Origin: Dugong dugon
Lineage: Eukaryota; Chordata; Mammalia; Sirenia; Dugongidae
Reading direction: 5' to 3'
Assembly: GCA_030035585.1 (NCBI GenBank)
Contig: CM057469.1
Coordinates: 58,049,501-58,113,500, forward strand
DNA length: 64,000 nucleotides
Shown in pieces: positions 43,193 through 55,713 of this stretch (the stretch's first letter is position 1; every line of letters begins with the position of its first letter). The translations under genes and the position numbers were made by a program. The notes below the pieces were generated by a model, which saw only the letters and a list, made by a program, of their open reading frames with translations, was not told the origin of the DNA and ran no database searches.

Positions 43193-43244
43193 CAGGAATA
43201 TATTAGAATATAAATCAAGAAAGGAACAAAAGCCCTCACGTGTA

Positions 43245-43815
43245 GTAAACATACTTACTTAAAATTAAGTGATTTTAATGACCAAGCAGTTTTACTCATA
43301 GATGTATGTCTAAGAAAAATGCCTGCATATGTGCGTCAAAAATATTTGTGAGAGAATGCACATAGTATCATTGTTCATGTGAACTTTAGGCTGAAAATGA
43401 CCGAAATGTCTATCAAAATTAAAATGGGTGAATAAATTGTGGTATGCCCATACAATGGAATACTCTATACAATAAAAATGAACAAGCTAGAGCTATAAGC
43501 AACAACTTGGATAGATCTCAAACATACACACTTGAGCAAAAGAAGCTTGACGTATGTATTTATGCTTCATAATTCAATTTATATAAATTTCCAATTATAT
43601 GGAGTGTTAGAAGTCACCAGAGATCCCTTCAAGGAGAAGTAAAGGGATAATGATTGGGAGGAGACACAAAGAGGGCTCCAAGAGGACACTATTTCTTTAT
43701 CTGGGTGGTTGTTACATAGGCATATTCATTTTGTGCTATTTTATTGAGCTATACACTTATGATTTGTGTAGTTTTCTATATGTACATTATAATTCAATAA
43801 AAAAGTTTTAAAAAC
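43245..43815 (+). mobile_element. Old L1 3' end
   Basis: GTCTATCAAAATTAAAATGGGTGAATAAATTG, CATACAATGGAATACTC, AACTTGGATAGATCTC, GAGCTATACACTTATGATTTGTG and TTCAATAAAAAAGTT mark the ORF2 end and 3' UTR of an old L1. Heavily diverged. Confidence 0.8.
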
Positions 43816-43819
43816 TAGA

Positions 43820-45258
43820 ATTTTCTTTAAAAGACCCTTGAAAATCATTATCTTAGTCTGGGGCGGGGGGAAGCAATATTTTAAACAAGGCAGGCAGTAG
43901 TTTCCTGTTATGTCTATAATAACGATGGTTGAAAGAATAACCATAAAGGGCAATGAAGCATATGATGCAGAATCGTGTGGTTGTGAACAATTAGTAATTT
44001 TTACCCAAACAATTGAGTTTTACTACTTAGTTGCTATGACTGGAAACAAATCATTCAATTTTCATGTCCATTAAATTAGTATATAACCAATTTTATAGAC
44101 ATAAAAAAATGATAATATACACAAAAGCACTTTGAAATGCTAAGCAAAACTGTAATTGTTTATTGACACTATTGATATTTACTTGACAGAAATTTCCATT
44201 TATGTCTCTATGAAGACAATTGATTGGAAAGAATAATTTAGCCAAACTTCCAGGTTAAGTTATATAAATTGAATTTGTCCATTTTAAAACTCTTTGATTT
44301 TTTTTTTTAATATTCAAACAAAACATTAGTAAATGAAGAGAAGAAGCTTAAATAACATTAAGGCTTTTCTTAATTCTTGAAATAAATTCTAGATTTTCCC
44401 ATTTTAATTATTTTACTTATTTAAATATGCATTTGTTGAGCATTTCTACAACTCAGAACTTTGTAAAAGAAATAAGATAAAATTAACTCGTATTTACTAT
44501 ATGGGAATAGATTTTTTAAAATTCTAGGGTATGGTACTTCCATCACTTCTTTTAAAGCATTGTGAGTTATAAAATAAAAATAATTAATGTCACTTTTTTC
44601 TTATTTCAAAATTTAAAGCATTTATATATTGGTTTTTCCTTGATCTTTTCCCCCAAGAATAAGAAAAATCTTAGTTTTGGAACAGATCTTTTAATTAATG
44701 TACTCCAATTTCCCAACCAATGTGATTTGAAAAAAAGGAATGAGTTCATGCGCTATCATTTGTCTCTAGTTCATAAACTATAATATTTTAAAAAGGAACA
44801 CAATCTTGGGTATTACATTCACATGTTCCTCATTTTACACATGCAAAAACTGAGGGTCAAAATTATCATAGTAATAAAGTATGGCTCATGAAAAGAATTG
44901 TTCCAGTCTCATTAACTGCTATAATTTTGGTGTCTAGCATGGTGCCTGCCACAAAATTAATGCTCAATTAATATTTAAGTGAATTACTGTAAGTAAACTT
45001 TTTAGAGACAACAATCCAGCAGTGAGAGATGATCCTACTTCTCACATTTATCAAATCCAGTTATCTCACCTTCCTTGATTAGAAATTTCAATTTTTTGTT
45101 AACAGATTTGTAAACAGGTAAATAAAAAATTTGATTGTATCTTAGGAAGGCATGCAAATGACAGTAAAAAAGCTTCCTAAACAACTTTACCCAAATACTA
45201 TTGCTTAATAGACTCCACAGCAATGGAATTGTATTTTTTATTTAAGAAATCTAAATAC
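43820..45258. other. Unique AT-rich sequence
   Basis: Only short MIR/L2-like words are seen (44825-44870 and 44920-44985). No gene recognised; all frames are under 75 codons. Confidence 0.5.
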
Positions 45259-46070
45259 AGAGGAGGAACCAAGCTGGTGGCTTAGTCAGACACACCATGT
45301 TGGCTTTCTACAGCAAAGACTCAAGAAACCAAGTGAAACAGATACAGATGACAATCCTGGAACCCTGAACAGTGTAAGGAAGGAGAAAGCATTGAATCAA
45401 ACACTAATTGGAAGAAGAAATTGAACAAGGGCAGTTAAAGAGTAGTGTTACAGAGGGGAGATGCCCTTCCAGCCATCCCAGCACAGTGTGGCCATCTTGA
45501 GACAAAGCCAGTAGTGACCCCGGGTGAGGAGCACATAAAGGCAACCTCACAGAATTCCCAGTAAAAGACAGAGAAACTGTGTAGACATATCCACCCAGCC
45601 CCATCCACCACCCTCCCCTGCCCACCAGTTGAGCAGTAGTAGTAAGCACACTCCTGTGCACCCACTTGCCCACCACTCACTCCCTCCCTGCCAACCAGGC
45701 AAGCAGAAGTGCCATACCTACTGCCCTGCCCACTTGGTGTGTGCCATTGCCTGCTTCCGCACTGCTGGACAGCCAACAGACAGTGACCAACACCTGCCCA
45801 GATCGCCCTCAGTTGCCCCACGTGACCAGTGAACAGACACCCACATTCACACTGCCAGCTGCTGCCCCACCCACCCAGCGATGGGTGGTGAGCTCTACCA
45901 TACTCCCAGACTAATGACTAACAGAACATGCCTGCCCTGATGCCCGGATATATCAAAACAAAATGAAAAATCAGGACAAAGTAAATAAACATACATTCAA
46001 TGAATAAGATAACATCTTGATGCCTTGGAGACAACAGACAATATCAAATCATATGAAGAAGCAAGACAAG

Positions 46071-46935
46071 ATGGCTCAAGCAAGTGACCAAAAAAAAGAA
46101 GCAGAAAACTTTCCTGAGGAAGAAATGGTAATGGAACTACCTGGCACAGAATTCCAAAAGATTTATATAGAAGATCCTCAAAGAGATCAAGGAAAACACA
46201 GAAAAAAAACATGGAAAACATCGGCAAAACTCTAGAAGAATTTAAGAAAACAATATAAGAACAAACTGACAAAATAAACAGGCAATAATAAACCATACAA
46301 AAACAGCAACTAGAAATCCAAAAGATTAACAACAAAATATCAGAAATAGATTACTTAATGGAAGGACATAGAAGTAGAATTCAACCAACGGAGGAAAGAA
46401 TCAGAAAAATAGAGGTCAAATCCCTTGATTCTAATTTGTTTGAGGAAAAATCAGAGAAAAGAATGAAGAAAAATGAAGAAACCCTAAGAGTTATGTGGGA
46501 CACTATCAAGAGGAATAATTTATGTGTGATTGGAATGCCAGAGCAGGAAGAGACCAAAAAAAAAAAAAAAAAAAAAACGCAGAAAGAATTTTTGAAGATT
46601 TACTGGCAGAAAATTTTCCTAATATCATAAACGACGAGATGATTTCTATCCAAGAAGCTCAAAGAAACCCATACAGGATAGAAACTGAAAGAAAGTCACA
46701 AAAACATATCATAATCTAACTTTCCAAAACCACAAAGAATCCTGAGAGCAGCTCAGGAAAAACAAAATGTCACCTACAAAGGGAAACCAGTTAAGACTAA
46801 TCTCTTATTTCTTGGCAGAAACCATGCAGGCAAGATGGCAATGGGATAACATATATAAAGCCCCAAAAGAAAGGAATTGCCAACCAAGAATCATATATCA
46901 AGCAAAATTTTCCTTCAAATACTATGGCAAACGAG
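46071..46935 (+). pseudogene. L1 copy B ORF1, broken
   Basis: The start MAQASDQKKEAENFPEEE matches the position of the copy A ORF1 start. The middle holds a coiled coil rich in K, E and I (46263-46480), then VMWDTIKRNNLCVIGMPE and PEQEE, the start of the RRM-like domain, interrupted by an 18-base A-run (46557-46576) that shifts the frame. ETMQARWQWDN marks the C-terminal domain. Role: RNA chaperone of the L1 particle. Confidence 0.85.
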
Positions 46936-49056
46936 GATATTCAAAGATAAACAGAAATTAAGGGAATTTGTAAAAACCAGACCAATCTTACAAGAGATAT
47001 TAAAGGGAATCCTTTGGACACAGAACCAATAACATCATACAACAGCCTAAGATTAAGACAAGCAACAGCATCACCTAAATACTGACCCAGATAAAGAATT
47101 CTCAAAAGTAAAATAAAGCAACAAAACTGAATACAGGGAACCACAGACATCAATTTGCAAATGACGACAACTTCAAAACAAAAAGGGGGAATAAATGGTA
47201 TAGTTATAGAACTTTCATATGGCGAGGAAGTCAAGGAGATAACAAGAAATAACAGACTGTTTTAAACTAGGAAAACAAAGATAAATTTCAGAGTAACCAC
47301 AAAGAAAATTAATAAACCTACTCACAAAAAAAACATAAGTAATCAATAATAAAGGAAATGAAAAGAAAATACATAAAGAAAAAGAACTCACACACAAAAT
47401 TAAGCAGAACAAATAAACCACCAACACCACAAAAAAAAAAAAAAGAATAGCAAGATGACAGCAGTAAATTCATACCTATCGATAATCCCACTGAACGTAA
47501 ATTGCTTAAGTACTCCAGTCGAGAGGGTAGTATAATGGATTAAAAAAAAGTATGAACCAACAATATGTTGCCTATAAGAGACACAGCTTAGACATAAAGA
47601 TATAAATAGACTAAAAGTCAAAGAATGGAAAAAACACATCAAGCAAACAGTAACCAAAAAAGAGCAGGAGTGGTAATATTAATCTCTGATAAAATAGATT
47701 TTCAGGAAAAATCCATCATAAGAGACAAGGATGGCATTATATAATGATTAAAGGGTCAATCCACCAAGAGGTCACAACCATATTAAATATTTATGCACCC
47801 AATGACAAAGCTCCAAAATACGTAAAACAAGCTTCTACAGTACTGAAAAGAAAAATAGATCCACAATAGTTCTAGGAAATTTTAACACATCACTTTTGAT
47901 GAAAGACACAATTAGAAAGAAACTCAATGAGGATACAGAAGAACCGAATAAACAATCAGCCAATTTGACCTCATAGACATATACAGAATACTCCACCCAA
48001 CAGCAACACAGTACACATTCTTCTCCAAAGCACATGGATAATTCACCAGAATAGACCATATTTTAGGCCAAAAGCAAATCTCAATAAATTCAAGAACATT
48101 GAAATAATACAAAACATCTTCTCTGATCATAATGCTATAAAACTAGAAATCAACAACAGGAAAAACAAGAAAAAAAATCAAATACATGGAAGCTGAATAA
48201 CACCTTTCTTAAAAATCACTGAGTAAGAGAAGAAATTAAAAATGAAATTAATAAATTCCTAAAATCAAAGCAGAATGAAAACACAACATACCAAAACCTT
48301 TGTGACACAGAAAAAGCAGCACTCAGAGGAGAATTTATGACAGTAAATTGCACAAATAAAAAAAGAAGAACGTTCAAAATCATTAGCTTAACCCTACAAT
48401 TTGAACAAACAGAAAAAGAGCAGCAAAGGAAGCCTCAGTCATCAGAAGAAAGGAAATTGTTAATCATTACAGCAGAAATAAATGAAACAGAAAAACAATA
48501 GAAAGAATCTGAGACCAGAACTAGATGTTGCCTGGCTACCTGACCACTCTGACCAGGACCACAATAGAAGAACCCAGTTAGAATGGGTAAAAAATGTAAA
48601 ACAAAATTCAAATTAAAAAAAAAAAAAAAAAAGGCCAGACTTACTGGTGTGATAGAGACTGGAATATTCCCCAAAACTACTGCTTTAAGACAACTTTCTA
48701 ACTTGAAACTAAAGATATTCCCTGAGGCTACCTTTCAGCCAAATAATATATGGGCCTATAAAATAAACAATAACACCCATGAAGAATGTTCTCCTTAGGA
48801 CAATTAACAATATGAGACCAAAAGGATAACATTTTCCCAAAACCAAATATGAGAAGGCAGGGAGGGATAGGTAAATTGTATGAATGGAAATGGGGAACCC
48901 TGGGAGGAAACGGGGAGAGTGATAACACATTGTGGAGATTGCAACCAATGTTACAGAACTATTTTTGTATGAATTATGGATTGAAAAACTAATTTGCTAT
49001 GTAAACTTTCACCTAGAGCACAATAAAATGTTCAACAAGAACAATAACAAAAACAC

Positions 49057-49290
49057 AAAGACAAGTGTTCTTATAAGACATACACAGAGGAGAGAGAAAA
49101 GAAGGCCATGTGAAGATGGAGGCTGAGATTAGAGTCATGCAGCCATAAGTCAGGGAAGGACTGGAACCACCAGAAGCTGGAAGAGGCAAGGAAAGATCCT
49201 GCCCAAGAGATTTTGGAGGAAGCATGCCCTGACAACACCTTGCTTTTGGACTTCTGGCCTCACAACTGTGACAGAATAAATTTCTGTTGT
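49057..49290 (+). mobile_element. MLT1-type LTR 3' fragment
   Basis: GTGAAGATGGAGGCTGAGATT, CATGCAGCCATAAGTCAGG, CCAGAAGCTGGAAGAGGCAAGG, GACTTCTGGCCTCACAACTGTGA and AATAAATTTCTGTTGTTTAAGCC follow the MLT1 consensus order. Its 5' half is missing. Confidence 0.82.
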
Positions 49291-49296
49291 TTAAGC

Positions 49297-49301
<5 letters not shown>

Positions 49302-49343
<42 letters not shown>
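49302..49343. repeat. (CA)n microsatellite
   Basis: About twenty-one CA units between the MLT1 end and resumed ORF2. Confidence 0.95.
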
Positions 49344-49348
<5 letters not shown>

Positions 49349-51699
49349 AAAGAAAAAGAAAAGAAAGAAACTAAACAAGAAAGCTATACAAAGAATAAGT
49401 AAGACTAGAAGTTGGTTCTTTGGAAGGATCTATAAAATCATCAAACCAGTGTCCAAATTGACAAAAGAAAAGAAGGAGAAGACGCAAATAACCCAAATAA
49501 TTACTGAGATGGGTGACATTACAACAGAGCCAACTGAGATGAAAAGGATTGTAATGGAATATTATGAAAAATTGAACTCCAACAAATTTGAAAACCTTAA
49601 AGAAATGGATAAATTTCTAGAAACACACTGCCTACCTAAACTAACGCAAACTGAGGTAGAAAATTTGAACAGACCCAAAAGAAATTGAAGGGGTCATTAA
49701 AAAACTCCTAATAACAGCAACAACAAAAAGCCCTGGCCCAGACAGCTTAACTGGAGAAATCTATCAAACATTCAGAGAAGAACTGACACCAATTCTACTC
49801 AAACTATTCCAGAAGATAGAGAAAGAAGGAATAGTTCCTAATGCATTCTAAGAAGCCAGTATAACCCTGATACCAAAGCCAGGCAAAGACACCACTAAAA
49901 AAAAGAAAATCACAGTCCAATATCCCTCATGAATATAGACACAAAAATTCTCAGCAAAATTTAGCCAATAGATTCCAGCAACATACCAAAAAGACAACAC
50001 ATCATAACCAAGTGGAATTCATACCAGGTATGCAAGGATGGTTCAGCATTATAAAATCAATCATTGTAATTCTACACAAATAAAACAAAGGAAAAAAAAT
50101 CACACCATTATCTCAATTGTTGAAGAAAGGCATTTGATAAAATTCAACACCCTTTCCTGATAAAAACTCTCAGCAAAATAGGAATAGAAGGGAAATTTCT
50201 GAACACAATTAAGGACATATATGTAACACCAACAGTCAACATTATTCTTAACAGAGAGAAACTGAAAGCATTCTCCTTGAGAACGGGAATCAGACAAAGA
50301 TGTCCTTTATCACCACTCTTATTCAATATAATACTGGAAGTCCTATCTACAGCAATAAGGCAAGAAAGGGAAATAAAGAGTATCCAAATTGTAAGGAAGA
50401 AGTAAAACTATCACTATTCACAGATGACATGGTCCTATACATAGAAAATCCCACAGATTTCAAAAAAGAAAGTTACTGGAACTAATAGAAAGATTCAGCA
50501 AAGTGGCAGCATACAAGATCAACATACAAAAATTAGTTGGATTCCTCTATGCTAACAAAGAGAACTCTGAAAAGGAAATCAGGAAAACAATACCATTTAC
50601 AATAGCCCCCCAAAAGATAAAATACCTGGGAATAAATCTAACTAGGGATGTAAAAGACTTATAAAAAGAAAACTACAAAACACCACTGCAAGAAACCAAA
50701 AGAGATCTTCATAAATGGAAAAAAATAAACCATGCTCATGGATAGGAAGACTTAACAATGTGAAAATGTCAATACTACTCAAAGCAATCTACAGATATAA
50801 TGCAATCCCGATCCAAATTCTAACAACACTCTTTAACAAAATGGAAAAACTAATCTCCAACTTTATATGGAAAAGAAAGAGGCCCAGATAAATAAAGCAA
50901 TTTTGAAAAAAGAACAAAGTAGAGGCCCCACACTTTCAGATCTCAGAGCCTACTATACATCTATGGTAGTCAAAACAGCCTAGTACCGGTACAATGACAG
51001 ACACATAGACCAATGGAACAGAATTGAGAATCCAGAAGTAAATCCATTCACCTATAGACATCTGATTTTCAACAAAGTACAAGCCTAAGTACATTAAATG
51101 GTGAAGAGATAGTCACTTTAACAAATGGTGCTGGCAAAACTGGATATCTATCTGCAGAAATATGAAACTGGATCCACATCTCACACCATACACAAAAACT
51201 ACCTCAAAATGTATAAAGACATAATGTAAATGTAAAACCTAAAACTATAAAGTTCATGGACAAAAACATAGAGACAAACGTAGGGGACTTAATTTATGGC
51301 ATAAATAGACTATCAAACATAACTAAAAATGCACAAACAGCACGAGATAAACTAGATAACCGGGACCTCCTAAAAATTAAATACTTATGCTCATCAAAAG
51401 ACTTCACTAAAAGAGTAAAAAGAGAACCTACAGACTTGGAAAAAAAATTGGCAACCACTTATCTGACAAGGGTCTAATCTCTAAAATTTATAGAAAACTT
51501 TAATACCTCAACAACAAAAAGACAAACAACCCAATTATAAAATGGGCAAAGGACATGAACAGACACTTCTCCAAAGAAGACATTCAGGAGGGTAACAAAC
51601 ACATGAAGAGATGGTTGCAATCTTTAGCCATTAGAGAGATGCAAATCAAAACTACAATGAGATATCATCTCAGCTGGACAGTAATGGCACTGATCCGGA

Positions 51700-51729
51700 A
51701 AACACACACACACACACACATACACACAC
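51700..51729. repeat. (CA)n tract inside L1 copy B ORF2
   Basis: About fourteen CA units with one TA interruption that replaced normal ORF2 codons. It shows that the coding sequence has been free to decay. Confidence 0.85.
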
Positions 51730-52107
51730 AGAGAAAACAAGAAACGCTGGCAAGGTTGTGGAAGATTGGGACTCTGAGTCACTGCTGGTGGTATTGTAAA
51801 ATGGTACACCACTATGGAAAATGGTATGGCTCTTCCTTAAAAAGTTAGAAATAAGAGTACTATATGACCCAGCAATCCCACTATTAGGTATATATACTAC
51901 ACCATGACACAAATAGACATATGCACACCAGTGTTCATTGCAACATTATTCACAAAGGAAAAAGATGGAAACAAGCTAAGGGCCCATCAACAGATGAACG
52001 GATAAAGAAACTATAGTACATACACACAATGGAATACTACGTGAAGACGAAGCATAATGACGAATCCACGAAATGTCTCATAACATGGATGAATCTGGAG
52101 GATGTTA

Positions 52108-52531
52108 TGTTACCCAAAGCAGATCCTGCTCAGTGCTGCTTCTTGTCAAATAGACACACTGAGGTGAGGAGGAAGAGCATTTATTGCAAGCGCGCAGTCA
52201 AGGAGCAAGCAGATGTGTATCTCAAATCAACCTCCCTGAACAAAGGGAGGCAGAAACTTTTATACTGCCTCTCACAAGGAATATGGACTACACAGGTTAT
52301 AATGGAGTGCAGGTGCAGTAAGACAAACTGCATTTTTTTCCTTTGGCATGTAGGCTAGTACACTGGGTTTTACTGACTTGAGCCACACTCAGTGCTTTGA
52401 GAACAATGGGCAGGAGGGGGCAGGTTTCTCTTGATCTGAGCAGCTCCTAATTGAGCCACACCCAGTGCTATCACTTAAGGCTTTGTTTGATAATGGCTAA
52501 GCAGCTCCTGGCTGCGATGGCTACCAATTCA
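52108..52531 (-). mobile_element. Solo LTR of a class I-like endogenous retrovirus, antisense
   Basis: On the minus strand it starts TGAATTGGTAGCC and ends TTTGGGTAACA (TG...CA). Read in that direction a TATA box (TATAAAA, plus 52258-52264) is followed about 75 bp later by AATAAA (plus 52180-52185) and a short U5. Length is 424 bp. This layout and spacing suit gammaretrovirus-like LTRs. It lies in L1 copy B ORF2 between GATGTTA and GCTGAGTG. No internal viral sequence is present, so it is a product of LTR-LTR recombination. A target duplication is not resolved. Confidence 0.85.
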
Positions 52532-52706
52532 GCTGAGTGAAATAAGTCAATCACAAAAGGACAAATTTTGTATGAAGACTATTATTATAAAAAGTCAAGA
52601 AATGGTTTACACACAGAAGGAAACATGTTTTGATGGTTATCACAGATGGAAGGGTAAGGGAGGGAGACTCACTAACTAGATAGCAGCACCCAATCTCCCA
52701 GCAAGA

Positions 52707-52790
52707 AAAAACCCAAAAGATTCCAACTCATAGAGGCTCTACAGGACAGAGTAGAACTGCCCCATAGGGGAAGCACGTGGTCTTTTGGTC
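52707..52790 (-). repeat. AfroSINE fragment, antisense, in the L1 3' UTR
   Basis: GATTCCAACTCATAGAGGC and GACAGAGTAGAACTGCCCCATAGGGG are the reversed SINE tail and middle. The head is replaced by other text. Confidence 0.7.
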
Positions 52791-53969
52791 AATAGGCCCT
52801 GCGCTGCTCCTTGCCTTCTCAGACAACAAAACCCATACTTTCTGTTCTCCTTGCAACTGGTGTTCATCCTATTTCACTCAGCTAATAAGACAGGACAAGA
52901 ACCCAAGAGGCGTTTGGTTACATAAATACTATAACATACACAATCCTGCAACAACAGTAATAGCAAACAATAATATACAAGTGGATATATAGGTAGATAT
53001 GTGTGCTAAGTAGGTGTGGGAGGTGAGGGAGTACACCCACATGCATGTATAGGTATGGTTGTGGATATTTCTACATACGTATTTGTATATGCTGTGCGTA
53101 CATTCATATATATAATAGGGCACATATGGGGCACAGTTATGAAAACTCCTTAGACATAACCAAACACCCTGTGAAACTGAATTACTGGGCTGGAAGTCTA
53201 AGGACCATAGTCTTGGGAGATATCTAGGTCAATTGGTCTGATATAGTTTATTAAGATAATGTTCTATATCTGAGATTGGTTAGTAGTGTCTGGAATCTTA
53301 AAAGTTTATGAGTGGCCATCTAAGATACAACTATTGGTCTCTTCCTATCTGGAGCAAAGGATAATGAAGAAAACGAAAGACTCAAGGAAGCAATTAGTCC
53401 AAAAGACTAACGGCCCACATGAACCACAGCTTCCACTAGCCTGATACCAGAAGAACTAGATGATGCCTGGCTATCAGCACCGACTGCTCTGACCAGGAAC
53501 ACGATAGAAGTTCCCAGTTAGAGTAGGAGAAAAATGCAGAATGAAATTCAAATTTATAAAAAATATCAGACTTATTTGTTTGATAGAGACTAGTGTAACC
53601 CCTAAGACTACTGCCTTAAGACACACTTCTAACTTGCAACAAAAGCCACTCCAGGAGATCACCTTTCAGCCAAATAATAGATTGACCTATAAAAGAAATA
53701 ATAACACCGATGAGGAATGTGCTCCATAGAACTATTAACTATATGAGACCAAAAGGCATCATTTGTCCAAAAGCAAAGCTGAGAAGATAGGGAGGGGCAG
53801 GGAAACCAGATGAATATAAACAGGGAAACGAGTGGAAATGGGGAGAGTGCTGACATATTGCGGGGGTTGCAACCAATGTCATGGAACAATTTGTGTATGA
53901 ATTATTGAATGGGAAACCAATTTGTTGTGTAAACTTTCACCTAAACTGCAGTAAAATGTTAAAAAAAAT

Positions 53970-55010
53970 CTTCTAAATATATGTTTCATTTATAGGCAAT
54001 CTTAATGGAACACAACAGTGAAATGCTTTCAACAGGCATAGATGTTGGTTGTAAAAAACTTTTATTTCAATCTGAATCTCAGTTGTTTTGACAACAGATG
54101 TTTCTTCTCTTTGAATGTTAGAATGCTTTCTCATTCAACCAATTCAATTAATTTTAACGGTATCTTTAAGGGTTTATGGTACTGTACCAGTGCTAAGGTA
54201 CTATAGAATTGTAAATAACACAGAGGCTCTTCCCTTAAGCATTTACAGCTTTATGCAGTTAATCAAACTTTTGAGAACCTATTTGGGGAACTGGACTGGA
54301 GGTTGGCAGGTCAGAGATGGAGCTTGGAGTTTCTAAGAAAAACGATTATTAACTGCTAATATTGTGGGTAGATGAAATCATAGGCAAAACCCAAGGCAGG
54401 CAGAGAGGCAAAAGTCAGAAGACAGAAAGGCTTCTGAATGGTTTGCTAGAGGAGGGAGGTGCAGAAATCAAGCCCTCTACAAACATACATACACACATAC
54501 AGGGATACACACACACACAACTGCTGTGATATTTTGAGGGCCTACTTTGTGTTTGTGACCTCAGAGCCCGAGGTTCTATCCTGGAATCATAGTGGAGTGA
54601 ATGTCTTCAGTAAGTCCGATAGACTGGTTAAGAAAGACAAACGACATTGTTCTTTATCTTCCTTTGATTCACCTATCCCTGGGTGATAGGACCTCATGTT
54701 CATACTTACTGAATAACAAAAATACCATTTCCGTGACTCTCCACTCCTGCCCTGCACCCATGAACTAATATCAATTGTGTTTCATAAAATTCCAAAAACA
54801 TCTTGAAAGCCACCTTTCACTAAAAAAAAAAAAAAACTTGGTCAGGTTGTATCTTTATTTTTCTCTCCTCTGACAAATACTTAAAAACTTTAGAGCTCTT
54901 ATTTAGTAATGTGATGACAGATGACCGAGATTTGTCAACCAAACTGAAGGTTTTCCTTTCGATAAAAGTTGATGGAAGTTAGTACGTGCTAGGCCGACTT
55001 TCTAGGTGCT
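53970..55010. other. Unique sequence
   Basis: No gene recognised. A short CA tract lies at 54507-54520 and an A-run at 54821-54835. Confidence 0.5.
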
Positions 55011-55020
55011 ATATAAAGAT

Positions 55021-55187
55021 GTGGAGCCTTGGTGGCACAGTGATTAAGAGCTTGGCTTGGCTGCTGACCAAAAGGCTGGCAGTTCGAATCCACCAGCTGC
55101 TCCCTGCTTCCCAATGGGGAAGTTTTACTCTGTCCTGTAGGGTTGCTATGAGTCTGAATTGACTCAACAGCAGTGGGCTAGCTAGCA
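55021..55187 (+). mobile_element. AfroSINE, short type
   Basis: GGAGCCTTGGTGGCACAG, TGGCAGTTCGAATCCACC, GAGTCTGAATTGACTCAACAGC. A perfect 10-bp duplication, ATATAAAGAT, lies at 55011-55020 and 55188-55197. Confidence 0.93.
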
Positions 55188-55199
55188 ATATAAAGATAT

Positions 55200-55713
55200 A
55201 AATTCTTCAGTATTGGGCAATGTCAGGCTTTGTTGATTAGTCTTAGAAATGCGATTTCTAAATTGAACGGTTGAAGTTTTTTGAATGATCCATAAAGATT
55301 CATTTGCACCTGAAATCGTTTGAAACTGTACTGACATAGGACAATATATTTCCAGCTTCAAAAGGAGCTAGCTACATTCTGTTATTGAATATTTTGTTTG
55401 TGAAAAGTTGGGTAGGAGCAATATGGAGAATTTTATTTCAGAGCACTATCCATTCATTCATTCATTCTGTCAGTCTTTCATTTAACAAATGTTTATTGAG
55501 TGCTTGTGATATCTGGTAAATTATGTTATGCACTGAGTATGCAAAGATTATTAAGACATTCTTATTTTGGTTTGCAAGAAGCTTGCTTATTTGCAGTTTG
55601 ATATACAAAACTCCTCATCCAAAATTAGAAAGTAGTGATGACTTATATTCAGCATACGAAAACACTGAACAATTGTCAATGGATTGTTACCTATGTAAAC
55701 AACCATAGGGAGC
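55200..55713. other. Unique sequence with an old antisense repeat
   Basis: 55446-55560 (CATTCATTCATTC, AACAAATGTTTATTGAGTGC) is the reversed 3' end typical of L2-type elements. Nothing else is recognised. Confidence 0.45.

Larger units (their letters stand above)
48507..49365 (+). mobile_element. Foreign block in ORF2: L1 3' end, MLT1 end, CA repeat
   Basis: 48507-49030 is an L1 3' UTR (TGAGACCAGAACTAGATG ... ACTTTCACCTAGAGCACAATAAAATG). 49057-49290 is the 3' half of an MLT1 LTR (GAAGGCCATGTGAAGATGGAGGC, CACAACTGTGACAGAATAAATTTCTG). 49302-49343 is a CA microsatellite, followed by an A/G-rich tail. All lie in plus orientation. The pre-insertion ORF2 text is partly present on both sides. Confidence 0.75.
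47455..52590 (+). pseudogene. L1 copy B ORF2, broken and split
   Basis: The start is MTAVNSYLSIIPLNVN. The endonuclease part is longer than in copy A because the 200-bp deletion is absent. The frame is cut at 48507 by a foreign block and resumes at about 49366 with a partial repeat of about 28 bp. RT words include [10 protein letters not shown] (expected [10 protein letters not shown]) and FTDD at 50417-50428 where FADD is expected, so one residue next to the catalytic aspartates is changed. The C-terminus is cut again at 52108 by a solo LTR and finishes at about 52590. Confidence 0.9.
45260..53968 (+). mobile_element. LINE-1 copy B, full-length layout, inactive, twice interrupted
   Basis: 5' UTR from AGAGGAGGAACCAAGCTGG (45260), ORF1 from 46071, ORF2 from 47455, 3' UTR ending AGTAAAATGTTAAAAAAAA at 53968. 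Total 8.7 kb, of which about 0.85 kb (48507-49365) and 0.42 kb (52108-52531) are later insertions. Flanks GAAATCTAAATAC (45246-45258) and AAATCTTCTAAATAT suggest a diverged duplication. Many stops and shifts exist, so it is inactive. Confidence 0.92.

Noticed and set aside
45435-45821. 128-codon minus-strand frame
   Set aside because: It is antisense in the L1 copy B 5' UTR. Some primate L1s have an antisense ORF0, but the position and sequence are not comparable and no splice donor was evident.
49013-49378. 121-codon minus frame with repeated C-V units
   Set aside because: It is a translated CA/GT microsatellite and MLT1 antisense.
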